Assembly (NCBI GenBank): GCA_009886125.1
Contig: VFJK01000046.1
Coordinates: forward strand, 1 to 33,601
From: Geobacter sp.
GTDB taxonomy: Bacteria > Desulfobacterota > Desulfuromonadia > Geobacterales > DSM-12255
Length of the DNA: 33,601 bases
Reading direction: 5' to 3'
The position numbers and the translations under genes are program-made. The notes beneath the pieces were generated by a model. That model did not search any database, had not been told where the DNA came from, and saw nothing but the letters and a program-made list of their open reading frames with translations. Positions 8,318 to 15,940 of this stretch are shown piece after piece; the stretch's first letter is position 1; each line of letters begins with the position of its first letter.

Positions 8318-8932
8318 TCATTTCTTTGGTGCATTCAGCGGTCTGTTTTCGATCAATGGTATAATTATCTCACCTGAATCCTGCAGACTGGTAATCGTAA
8401 GGGACTCATCGGTAAGAGAAGTCACATTATACTTATTAGCTATTTTATCGCCCTTCTTTACAACAAAAATCTCTTTGCCGTTCGTCAGAAATATTGTCTT
8501 TCTGCCATCCCTTTTCAGAAACCCTAAAAATGTGAAATTAGCCAGATCACGCTGAAGTGGTGTCTGTTCGACCACAACAGGTTCAGTAGCCTGACTCTGG
8601 GGAACAGGAATGGCTAAAGGCTTTTTCTCCGGTGGTGGAGGTGGAGGAGGCAATGGTACTGAAGATTTTTTTATTTCATCCGGGAACAGGCTCAGGAATA
8701 TATTTTTCCCGCCGGTAGGTGCATAAGCAGAAACCCTGTCCAGAAGATCCAGTCTGACTCTTTCAGTATCGTTGTCTTTACCCGGTTTCGACTCTACACG
8801 GGTAGCTGCCATTCCGGTCTGATATTTCAGTTTATCAACCGTTTTCAGCCTTGGCATCCGGATATAGCTGTAAAATAAAGATGATGCAAAAATAACCAGA
8901 AGCAGTGCAAGAATCAATCTCTGACGGTTCAT
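8318..8932 (-). CDS. PilP/GspC-like inner-membrane to secretin connector
   Basis: 204 residues: one N-terminal transmembrane helix (about 6-24), a periplasmic linker with a polyproline run (residues about 95-102), and a C-terminal beta domain (about 128-195) containing FTFLGFLKRDGRKTIFL and VVKKGDKI. This matches the homology region of GspC and the core of PilP, which dock the inner-membrane platform to the secretin N-domains. The start overlaps the preceding PilO-like stop by four bases. The gene lies just before the secretin, the usual place for PilP. Membrane topology is closer to GspC, while its position in a PilMNO block is closer to PilP, so I leave the symbol blank. Confidence 0.8.
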   Translation of the reverse strand: MNRQRLILALLLVIFASSLFYSYIRMPRLKTVDKLKYQTGMAATRVESKPGKDNDTERVRLDLLDRVSAYAPTGGKNIFLSLFPDEIKKSSVPLPPPPPPPEKKPLAIPVPQSQATEPVVVEQTPLQRDLANFTFLGFLKRDGRKTIFLTNGKEIFVVKKGDKIANKYNVTSLTDESLTITSLQDSGEIIIPLIENRPLNAPKK

Positions 8933-9477
8933 CTGACCTCCATAGTAAAGTAGGAGGTCATCTGCAGCTGCAGCTGAACAATCTCAGAATTATTGGCAAG
9001 CATGGATATGGAGTTTATGACCTGTATGTTGCCGTTTGAACCGAGATCATAAATATACTTCTTCAACTGACCGTATTTTCCGCTGACCGACATTGTAAGG
9101 GCATAACTTAACAACTTCTCATCCTTGTTCAAAGTTGGCTTGTAGGTAATAGTATCAATTTCAAGACCGTTCTTCGCTCCAAGATCGTAAAATTCGCCGA
9201 TATAGCGTGCAAACTGGCTTTTCGGGTAGACCCTCGCCCTGAATCTGGCAAGGTCCGAGATACCATTCCCGTATAATGACACCCTGTCGCGAAGGATTGC
9301 CCCGCGGCCTTCCAGCTCGCGAAGCCTCATCCACTCAGCCTGGAGCTTCTCCATTTTAGGATTCTGATAAAGACTCATAAAAAGCTGAGAAGAGATCGCA
9401 ACTGCACACAGGAAAACAACTGCATACAGTGTCATTTTTCTCATAACCATGATCTGTTTCAGTATCGTGAAATTCAT
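8929..9477 (-). CDS. pilO: PilO/GspM-like inner-membrane platform protein
   Basis: 182 residues with a single transmembrane helix (about 14-36), a coiled-coil stretch (EKLQAEWMRLRELEG) and a C-terminal ferredoxin-like fold region, the PilO/GspM plan. I start it at ATG 9477, where ATGA overlaps the pilN stop as elsewhere in this operon. An earlier ATG at 9495 has no ribosome site. It should dimerise with the PilN-like protein in the periplasm, linking PilM and the ATPase to the connector and secretin. Sequence identity to named PilO is not obvious by eye, so the assignment rests on topology and gene order. Confidence 0.8.
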   Translation of the reverse strand: MNFTILKQIMVMRKMTLYAVVFLCAVAISSQLFMSLYQNPKMEKLQAEWMRLRELEGRGAILRDRVSLYGNGISDLARFRARVYPKSQFARYIGEFYDLGAKNGLEIDTITYKPTLNKDEKLLSYALTMSVSGKYGQLKKYIYDLGSNGNIQVINSISMLANNSEIVQLQLQMTSYFTMEVR

Positions 9478-10007
9478 AAGATGGAAGCTCTGCATGTTAC
9501 GGTAAGATTAATTCCGATTTTTTTGTTTGCTTCTTTCATAGTCGACTGGTCGGTAAGGTTGACCTCGGTAAAAGATTTTGAACTCTCAAGGTTCTCGATG
9601 AATTTTCTTAACGAAGCAAAATTTCTGGCAGTGGCAGTAAGCTTCAGAAACTCACCCTTCCCTGAAGGATCGAGGCTTTTAAGCGCAACACCTTCTGGTA
9701 CCAACTGTTCAAGATTATGAAGAAGTGCAAGCCAGTCATAGGATCTGCTGTATAATATGGCGTTGACACTTTTTACATCAGCGAGAAACCTGGAGTACTC
9801 ACTATCAGAGACTTTATTCCCCTTAGAACCTGAAGTCTGCTTGGATACGTACGCTTCCAACTTGTCTGCTACATCATAACTCATGGTAAAGCTATAGAGA
9901 TTCAAGGAAATCCATGAGACCAGGATAAAGATGAAGAGAATCAGGAGTGCATTCACTTTCCTGAAATCTACATATACTCTTGTTGCCAGATTTATATCGA
10001 AGTTCAT
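9474..10007 (-). CDS. pilN: PilN/GspL C-terminal-like inner-membrane protein
   Basis: 177 residues: a short cytoplasmic N-terminus containing INLATR (the INLLP-type motif by which PilN binds PilM), one transmembrane helix (about 19-41), coiled coil, and a periplasmic ferredoxin-like region (LVPEGVALKSLDPSG, LRKFIENLESSKSFTEVNL). This last region is the typical PilN/GspL fold. The start overlaps the PilM-like stop by four bases (ATGA). Together with the PilM-like gene it replaces the single GspL protein of a classical type II system. Confidence 0.88.
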   Translation of the reverse strand: MNFDINLATRVYVDFRKVNALLILFIFILVSWISLNLYSFTMSYDVADKLEAYVSKQTSGSKGNKVSDSEYSRFLADVKSVNAILYSRSYDWLALLHNLEQLVPEGVALKSLDPSGKGEFLKLTATARNFASLRKFIENLESSKSFTEVNLTDQSTMKEANKKIGINLTVTCRASIL

Positions 10008-10930
10008 CGAAGGCCCCTTGACGAAGCCCCAAGGGCACTCATGATATTCGGCAGAAAAGAGCGATCGATCTGCTGCTTTGAACTGCTTATGAACGAATCC
10101 GTATCCAACAGAAACGGCTCCACACCGGAAACTTCAAAAATCACACTTTTAAATAGAGGTCTCTGCTCAACAGAGCTGTAGTAGAAAACCTTTTGCGGCC
10201 TCCAGCCGCCTTTTGTGTCCGAATACACGAGAACAGAGCTGTTTATCTCCCGGTAAAGCCTTACCGGATCGATTTCTGCTGCACCCATTAACTTGCTCCT
10301 GAAAAAATCAAGAACCCCGTCCTGGAACACCATTACGCTAAGACTCCCTCTGTGATGCAGTACAAATGTCAAGTGATCCTGCACTTCAAGCCTCGGTGAA
10401 AAGAGGCGATAGATGTTGAAAGTCGCAAAATCGATCTTTACCGGTTCCAATCCGGAGGAGAGTAGAAGCTCTTCGTATTCAGTGATTACGGATCTTGAAA
10501 CAAGAGCTACGAGTAACGTCGCATTCCCCTCGTCATCCTCCTTAAGAACCTGGTAGTCGAGATGAAGCTCGTTCGGGTCGATGGGGAAACTTTTTTTCAA
10601 CTTCCATTTGACCTGATCTGTCCCCTCTTCCTTGTTTTTTGTCAGAGACTCAATTTCAAGTGTCATAACTCTGCCGGAAAGGTCCGGGATTGACATTGAA
10701 ACTCTTTTCGTGTCAGTCAGAAGCTTAAGATACGACTCAGAGATCGCTGAGCCTAAAGCCTTTATATCGAGAATATTTGGATCTTTCAGAGATCCCTTGA
10801 GAATATCTTCAGGATAAAAGACTGTTTCGTACCTCTCGATCACAGGAGAACTTTTTGCGCCGGATGCTAGCACCCAGACAAAACCGTTCTGATAAATCTC
10901 TATCCCCAGAGCAATATTTGAAAACAACAT
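10004..10930 (-). CDS. pilM: PilM-like actin-fold cytoplasmic protein
   Basis: 308 residues with no membrane segment. The N-terminus (NIALGIEIYQNGFVWVLASG) and the IPDLSGRVMTLEI and IDPNELHLDYQVL segments follow the PilM/GspL cytoplasmic fold, which binds the PilN N-terminus and the GspE ATPase. A longer reading starting at 10984 overlaps gspE by 50 bp. I use ATG 10930, which lies 4 bp after the gspE stop and has GGAG seven bases upstream. Divergence from textbook PilM is considerable, so nucleotide binding cannot be judged by eye. Confidence 0.85.
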   Translation of the reverse strand: MLFSNIALGIEIYQNGFVWVLASGAKSSPVIERYETVFYPEDILKGSLKDPNILDIKALGSAISESYLKLLTDTKRVSMSIPDLSGRVMTLEIESLTKNKEEGTDQVKWKLKKSFPIDPNELHLDYQVLKEDDEGNATLLVALVSRSVITEYEELLLSSGLEPVKIDFATFNIYRLFSPRLEVQDHLTFVLHHRGSLSVMVFQDGVLDFFRSKLMGAAEIDPVRLYREINSSVLVYSDTKGGWRPQKVFYYSSVEQRPLFKSVIFEVSGVEPFLLDTDSFISSSKQQIDRSFLPNIMSALGASSRGLR

Positions 10931-10934
10931 ACAA

Positions 10935-12656
10935 CTACTCCACAAAAGTGACTCTGTTGATTTCCTTGATGGTAGTTTCGCCATTCAAGACTTTTTCTAC
11001 TGCCGATTCACGTAAAAACATGGTACCTGCCACACTGGCCGCCTTTTTCAAGACCGCAGCAGGTGCCTTGGATACGATCAGCTCCCTGAGTTCATCAGTG
11101 AGATCGAGAAGCTCAACAATTGCCGAACGCCCTCTGTACCCAGTTCCGTTACACTCATCACACCCTTTTGATTCGAAAAAAGTTGCCGAAGTAGTCAACT
11201 CGGGCTTGATAGCTGACTCAATAAGAAAATCATCCGAGTAGGTCACCGGGACCTTGCAGACCGAACAGACTTTTCTCACAAGCCTCTGAGCCATAACACA
11301 GTTCAGACATGAGACGAAGTTATAAGGATCTATTCCCATATGAATAAAACGGCCGATGACATCAAAGACGTTGTTCGCATGGACGGTAGTAAAGACAAGA
11401 TGACCGGTAAGTGCAGATTGAACGGCTATCTGTGCCGTTTCTGAATCGCGGATTTCGCCGACCATAATCTTGTCCGGGTCGTGTCTCAGGATCGAACGAA
11501 GGCCTCTCGCAAAAGTAAGGCCCTTCTTCTCATTTACCGGGATCTGTACAATACCTTTCAGAAGATACTCGACCGGATCCTCAATGGTGATAATCTTCTC
11601 TTCGCCGGTATGTATTTCAGTAAGTGCAGCGTACAGTGTCGTTGTTTTGCCGGAACCGGTTGGCCCTGTCACAAGCACCATCCCGTAAGGTTCTCGTATC
11701 ATCTTCCTGAATCGTCTGATCTCATGATCCGACATGCCGAGCACGGTAAGTGTCAACCCTTTCAGGTCGCTTGCGATGCTCTCTTTGTCAAGAATCCTTA
11801 TGACAGCATCCTCTCCGAAAGCACTCGGCATAATGGAAACACGGAAGTCGATCGACTTGCTGTTTATTCTGAGTTTGAAACGCCCGTCCTGAGGCACCCT
11901 CCGCTCGGATATATCAAGTTCGCTCATAACCTTGAGTCGCGAGATGATAGGTCCCTGAAAATGCATATCGATAATATCGGTAGCCTTATACAGAACCCCG
12001 TCAATCCTGTACTTTATGACAACCCCTTCCATAGCGGTCTCAATATGGATGTCACTCGCCCTTCGCGTCAGGGCATCCATTATCGTTGAATTAAGCAGCT
12101 TGATTATGGGACTTGTATCAGCTGAAATCGCCTCTACAGAGAGAACTTCCTCCCCTTTTTCAGTCTCTGTGACAAGCTGAAGCATAAAGTCTTCAGAAAC
12201 TTCTTTCAGAACTCTGCTGGTACCCTCACCCTTCTTGATAATGATTTGAATGTTTGAAGGCGTCGCAATTTTAAGAAGAAGCTGCCTGTCAAGCAGGAGC
12301 TCAAGATCGTCGAGCTTGACGACATCAGTCGGGTCAGAAATAGCTATTGCGATAGAATTGCCGACAATCTCAAGGGGCACGAAAGTATACCGGTACACTA
12401 TATCTGCCGGGAAAGTTGCAAGGATATGCTCATCGATCCTGAATGAAGAAAGATCGATAAATTCAAGTCCGAACTGCTCAGCCAGGGCCCTGTAGAGAGT
12501 ATCCTCAGACACAATCCCTTCCTGAATACAGAGATCTCCAAATCGAAGCTGCGAACTCTTGAGCTTCTCGATGATAAAGGCAAGCTGACCGACCGTTATG
12601 TCACCACGATCAAGAAGTATCTCACCTATTTTTTTTCTGGTAAAAGATATGCTCAT
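10935..12656 (-). CDS. gspE: Type II secretion/type IV pilus assembly ATPase GspE
   Basis: A 573-residue secretion ATPase. An N-terminal MshEN-type domain (about 1-150) is followed by the N2 domain and the RecA-like ATPase core. Visible motifs: Walker A GPTGSGKT (331-338), Asp box IEDPVEY (about 358-364), Walker B IMVGEIRD (397-404), His box TVHAN (424-428) and a tetracysteine zinc site (Cys464, Cys467, Cys499, Cys502). It powers pseudopilus extension from the cytoplasmic face through the PilM-like and GspF proteins. The ATG lies 3 bp after the gspF stop. All catalytic residues are intact and length is normal for the family. Confidence 0.96.
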   Translation of the reverse strand: MSISFTRKKIGEILLDRGDITVGQLAFIIEKLKSSQLRFGDLCIQEGIVSEDTLYRALAEQFGLEFIDLSSFRIDEHILATFPADIVYRYTFVPLEIVGNSIAIAISDPTDVVKLDDLELLLDRQLLLKIATPSNIQIIIKKGEGTSRVLKEVSEDFMLQLVTETEKGEEVLSVEAISADTSPIIKLLNSTIMDALTRRASDIHIETAMEGVVIKYRIDGVLYKATDIIDMHFQGPIISRLKVMSELDISERRVPQDGRFKLRINSKSIDFRVSIMPSAFGEDAVIRILDKESIASDLKGLTLTVLGMSDHEIRRFRKMIREPYGMVLVTGPTGSGKTTTLYAALTEIHTGEEKIITIEDPVEYLLKGIVQIPVNEKKGLTFARGLRSILRHDPDKIMVGEIRDSETAQIAVQSALTGHLVFTTVHANNVFDVIGRFIHMGIDPYNFVSCLNCVMAQRLVRKVCSVCKVPVTYSDDFLIESAIKPELTTSATFFESKGCDECNGTGYRGRSAIVELLDLTDELRELIVSKAPAAVLKKAASVAGTMFLRESAVEKVLNGETTIKEINRVTFVE

Positions 12657-12659
12657 AAA

Positions 12660-13868
12660 TTAGCCGACCGTTCCTGCTATTTTGAATACCGGCAGATACA
12701 TTGTAACAATGATTGTCCCGATGACTACACCCATTACGACCATTATTGCAGGTTCAATTGCAGTGCTGAGCAGATGAAGACGCTGATCAAGTTCTTCCTC
12801 AAAATAGTCTGAAATCCCCTCAAGCATCTCCTCAAGGGAACCGGTAGACTCGCCGACACTCAGCATCCGGAGCGCAAGAGATGGCATCAATTTGGCGCCA
12901 TCTATAGCGACACTTAGACTTACCCCCTCTTCGACTCGTTTGATCGCTGCTGTCATCCTCCCTTCCAGCACCTTGTTATTCAAGGTGCCTACAGACATCT
13001 TGAGAGATTCGACAATGGGTATCCCGCTCTCGATTATTGTTCCGAGAGTCCTGGTAAAACTCACAATCGAATATTTGGACAATATATCACCGATTACCGG
13101 TATTTTTAAGGATATTGTATCAAAGGTTAATCTTCCGGACTCAGTCGTAAGCCACCTCTTGAAGAGATACATTGCTAAAAAACCCAGAGCAATAAACAGG
13201 AAAAAGTATCTTTTCAATACAGCGGTAAAAGAGATAAGTATCAGTGTCGGTGTCGGGAGTTGACTCCCGGCATCAGCATATACCTGACTGAATGTAGGAA
13301 CAACATAGACAAGCAGAAGGGTAATCGCCACAAACGCAACTGAAACGAGAATTGCTGGATAAAAAAGTGCCGTTATGACTTTCTTTTTGAAACCATCTGT
13401 TTTCTTCAGGAAAGTAATATATCTACGGATAGTCTGAACGAGGTCACCGGTACGTTCTCCTGCACGAATTGACGCAATATAGAGATGAGAAAAAGCACTG
13501 GGATGACGTTCAAAGGCGTCAGAGAGAGAACTGCCGCCCTTTATATCCTCTCTGATAACCTCCAGAACCTCTGCAAGCCTGCCCTTATCGATCCTCTCCA
13601 GGATTGTGTCAAGAGAATGTATAATCGGAAGACCTGCCTTGATAAGGACAAGCAGTTCCTGATTAAATGCAATCAGGGCTTTAAGGTCAATTTTTTTTCG
13701 GGAAGCTCCCTTACTCCAGAGAAACTGGAAGGGTTTTTTGGTTATACTGAAAACGAAAAAACCCTGTGAAGCGAAACCCTGCTTGAGAATATCAGAGCTT
13801 AAAGCTTCATACTCCTTCTCAATAATCTTTCCGTCAGCAGTTCCGATTTTACATTTAAATAGTGGCAT
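12660..13868 (-). CDS. gspF: Type II secretion inner-membrane platform protein GspF
   Basis: 402 residues with the duplicated T2SSF domain (about 70-195 and 275-395) and three transmembrane helices (about 170-195, 220-238 and 370-395). Conserved stretches include FNQELLVLIKAGLPI and LSVGESTGSLEEML. It is the polytopic core that GspE acts on to add or remove pilin subunits. This is the first gene of the secretion operon in the direction of transcription. Its upstream region is the long palindrome at 13901-14095. The site before ATG 13868 (CCGGAAT) is weak, so expression may depend on readthrough from the cytochrome genes or on structure in the palindrome. Confidence 0.96.
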   Translation of the reverse strand: MPLFKCKIGTADGKIIEKEYEALSSDILKQGFASQGFFVFSITKKPFQFLWSKGASRKKIDLKALIAFNQELLVLIKAGLPIIHSLDTILERIDKGRLAEVLEVIREDIKGGSSLSDAFERHPSAFSHLYIASIRAGERTGDLVQTIRRYITFLKKTDGFKKKVITALFYPAILVSVAFVAITLLLVYVVPTFSQVYADAGSQLPTPTLILISFTAVLKRYFFLFIALGFLAMYLFKRWLTTESGRLTFDTISLKIPVIGDILSKYSIVSFTRTLGTIIESGIPIVESLKMSVGTLNNKVLEGRMTAAIKRVEEGVSLSVAIDGAKLMPSLALRMLSVGESTGSLEEMLEGISDYFEEELDQRLHLLSTAIEPAIMVVMGVVIGTIIVTMYLPVFKIAGTVG

Positions 13869-13900
13869 ATTCCGGTCAGTTGTACCTGAGTAGAGTTCGT

Positions 13901-14095
13901 TGTCTTAAGGGACTCGGAACTTACCAATATACCGTTTTACATCTCATCTTCTGGCCATCTTTGCCGCCCCATCAATCACAAAATCCTCAGCGTAGCCGTG
14001 TTACGCCTGCGGTTTTGCTCAATCAGGAACGACAAACCTGACCAGAATCTGTGCGTAAAACTGGTACATCGGTAAATTCCAAATCCCTAAGCTGT
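13901..14095. repeat. About 195-bp imperfect palindrome filling the cytochrome-gspF gap
   Basis: The left half (13901-13994) read 5' to 3' aligns along nearly its whole length with the reverse complement of the right half (14002-14095). The innermost stem is GCGTA/TACGC around a 7-base loop (13995-14001). Outer matching blocks include CTTA-GGGA, GGAA-TTACC, GTTTTAC and TTCTGG. The right end abuts the TGA stop of the octaheme cytochrome gene, and there is no credible coding frame. It resembles, from memory, a dispersed intergenic repeat seen in Geobacter genomes. That recollection needs a search. It could be a mobile REP/MITE-like element or a structured RNA acting as terminator, mRNA stabiliser or attenuator between the two gene blocks. 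Confidence 0.75.
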
Positions 14096-15172
14096 TCAAT
14101 ATGACTTAGGATTATGTTCCACTCCGTGACAAGTCAGATAGCACTCGCCGCTAAACTTTGAAGTCCCCTTTTCAACAAATTTCAAGAGTGCTCTGGCGTT
14201 AGGTGAAACTACAGACCTGTTAAATTTTATCAGATACTTATAATCAGTGCTGCCGTGGGAGTTGTGACAGGTAAAACAGGATGTGCCCATCCTTGAAAAT
14301 GATGTTCCGTTAATATGGAGCGAATGATACTTAAAGCTTTCATTACCCAGGATACTGGTACGGCTGTGACATCTATAGCAGAGCGCATAGGCCTGTGGAC
14401 TCTCTGAAATGTTGTCGGAAGCGTCAAAATTGTCTTTCAGGATATACCTGAACCTGGAACCATGGACACCCTTAGGTCCATTGATCTCATCATTACCATG
14501 GCAATCGGAACATGAGATTACGGACACATCAGCTGCAGCGACTTTCTTCTCATGATAAGGACGTATCAGACTTATGACAGCGGAATTCCTGCCCTCTCCC
14601 TCTACTGGATGAAATGATGGATTATTAAGTGAGAACTCAATCCTTTTATTGGTGTACTTCCCTGGAAGGTTGACTGAATCACCATGACACCGGTAACAGA
14701 CTTCTGCTTCACGTGAGGCGGCAACGGTCTGATTTACGACTCTTTTGCCCTTTACACCGGCAAACCTGTTCTCTTTTGTCACAAAATGAGGGTGATGGCA
14801 GTCGACACAATCTGCATGCCTCAATACTTTAGGATCGACCTCTGGAAGAATCTCATTCTGGGAATGCCGCCCCGGAGCATCAAAAGTCGGGTGCCTGAAG
14901 GTCTTTCCGAACTCCGCCTCTATATCCTTCAGATCAGATCTGCTGACAACAGCACCTTTTGGCATCTTATGAGCAAGCACCTTTCTCTGCTTTGCCCCGT
15001 GACAGGTAATGCAGGCTACTGAGCCCCCTCCACTCTTAAGGTTTGCCTTGTAATGACAGGTGGCACAGCCCATCGGGAGATTCTTTTTGTCAAGATGAAC
15101 TGCATTATCTGCATAAGCAGTACAGAATGTGAACAAGAGAACCATTATGTTTGCGAGCAGGGGAAAATACAT
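14096..15172 (-). CDS. Periplasmic octaheme c-type cytochrome (seven CXXCH plus one CX3CH)
   Basis: 358 residues with a signal peptide ending near AYA/DN and eight heme sites at Cys36, Cys54, Cys122, Cys159, Cys221, Cys265 and Cys299 (all CXXCH), then CYLTCH at Cys344 (CX3CH). Many extra histidines (for example HHPHF, FRHP) can be distal ligands. I use ATG 15172, which directly follows the upstream stop. The longer frame from 15229 would overlap the tetraheme gene and put about 19 residues before the signal peptide. It probably transfers electrons in the periplasm or beyond. It follows the tetraheme cytochrome gene and precedes the palindrome and secretion operon. The exact family is not recognised. 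Confidence 0.9.
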   Translation of the reverse strand: MYFPLLANIMVLLFTFCTAYADNAVHLDKKNLPMGCATCHYKANLKSGGGSVACITCHGAKQRKVLAHKMPKGAVVSRSDLKDIEAEFGKTFRHPTFDAPGRHSQNEILPEVDPKVLRHADCVDCHHPHFVTKENRFAGVKGKRVVNQTVAASREAEVCYRCHGDSVNLPGKYTNKRIEFSLNNPSFHPVEGEGRNSAVISLIRPYHEKKVAAADVSVISCSDCHGNDEINGPKGVHGSRFRYILKDNFDASDNISESPQAYALCYRCHSRTSILGNESFKYHSLHINGTSFSRMGTSCFTCHNSHGSTDYKYLIKFNRSVVSPNARALLKFVEKGTSKFSGECYLTCHGVEHNPKSY

Positions 15173-15174
15173 AT

Positions 15175-15936
15175 CTATTTCCAGGGATAGGGATTCGGAG
15201 AAGGAACTACATTGTGACAGGCGCCGCAAATATCGTCATAGGTACCGGCTGCCCAGAACGGAGTGGTCGGGCTCGGGACGTTCGACTTATCCTGATGCGG
15301 ATCATGGCAGGTAGTACACTGCATCCTCTCGAGTTTGTCGGTTTTTACATTATTGAGGGGCGGATAAAAATAATTCTTTCCAAAAGTGTTTTGGAGAATA
15401 TTAACGACATCTGAACTGTACTTGAAAGAAACGGGATGATGGGAGGAAAAGGTCTCATAGGCAAGGGTGACACCTGGGCCGGTATTACCCTTGGAATCGG
15501 TAAAATGGATGGGTTGCGGAGTCATAGTAAAGGGTGTACTGAATACTGCGCCAAGTGCAGTAACACCATCATGGCAACTCAAACAGAGGCGAGAGGACCC
15601 GTTCGGCTGACCATATTCGCTTGCAGACCTTAATGCAGGATCATCAATTGAAAGAGTAGTGGATGAATAATGTTTGAACGTCTTTGTAGTAGCCTTCCTG
15701 TTCCAGAGCGGGCCCTCAGCGCTTGCATGGTGAGGCGTGTGGCAGAAAACACAGATCTGCGAGCTTTGCGGAAGGCGTGGATCATCATTAGTCGGAAGCG
15801 CACGATAGTTTACAGAAATATTTGAATACGAAAAATTATGTTTATTACCGTTCTCGGAAATACGTTTCCCGGCTCCTTCTGAAAGGCCTGAAACGGCTAA
15901 GATGATAAATCCTGCTGTAATAATAAGAAATCGCAT
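15175..15936 (-). CDS. Tetraheme c-type cytochrome with CxxCHTPHH motif
   Basis: 253 residues with a signal peptide (to about residue 22) and four CXXCH sites: Cys62 (CVFCHTPHH), Cys118 (CLSCHDG), Cys207 (CTTCHDPH) and Cys237 (CGACHN). The CHTPHH and CHDPH pairs are typical of the doubled-CXXCH cytochrome family of Geobacter and relatives. Between hemes 2 and 3 lies a region with extra HH and His residues that can ligate heme. It starts 4 bp after the NHL lipoprotein gene and runs straight into the octaheme cytochrome gene, so the two cytochromes are likely made together. A redox role in the periplasm or at the cell surface is inferred. Confidence 0.92.
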   Translation of the reverse strand: MRFLIITAGFIILAVSGLSEGAGKRISENGNKHNFSYSNISVNYRALPTNDDPRLPQSSQICVFCHTPHHASAEGPLWNRKATTKTFKHYSSTTLSIDDPALRSASEYGQPNGSSRLCLSCHDGVTALGAVFSTPFTMTPQPIHFTDSKGNTGPGVTLAYETFSSHHPVSFKYSSDVVNILQNTFGKNYFYPPLNNVKTDKLERMQCTTCHDPHQDKSNVPSPTTPFWAAGTYDDICGACHNVVPSPNPYPWK

Positions 15937-15940
15937 GATA

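Noticed and set aside
8630-8660. Low-complexity GGTGGAGG-type stretch as a regulatory repeat
   Set aside because: It simply encodes the polyproline linker of the PilP/GspC-like protein.
10931-10984. Longer PilM-like protein from 10984
   Set aside because: It would overlap gspE by about 50 bp and adds residues not seen in the fold; ATG 10930 has GGAG upstream.
15173-15229. Longer octaheme cytochrome from 15229
   Set aside because: It would place about 19 residues before the signal peptide and overlap the tetraheme gene; ATG 15172 follows its stop directly.
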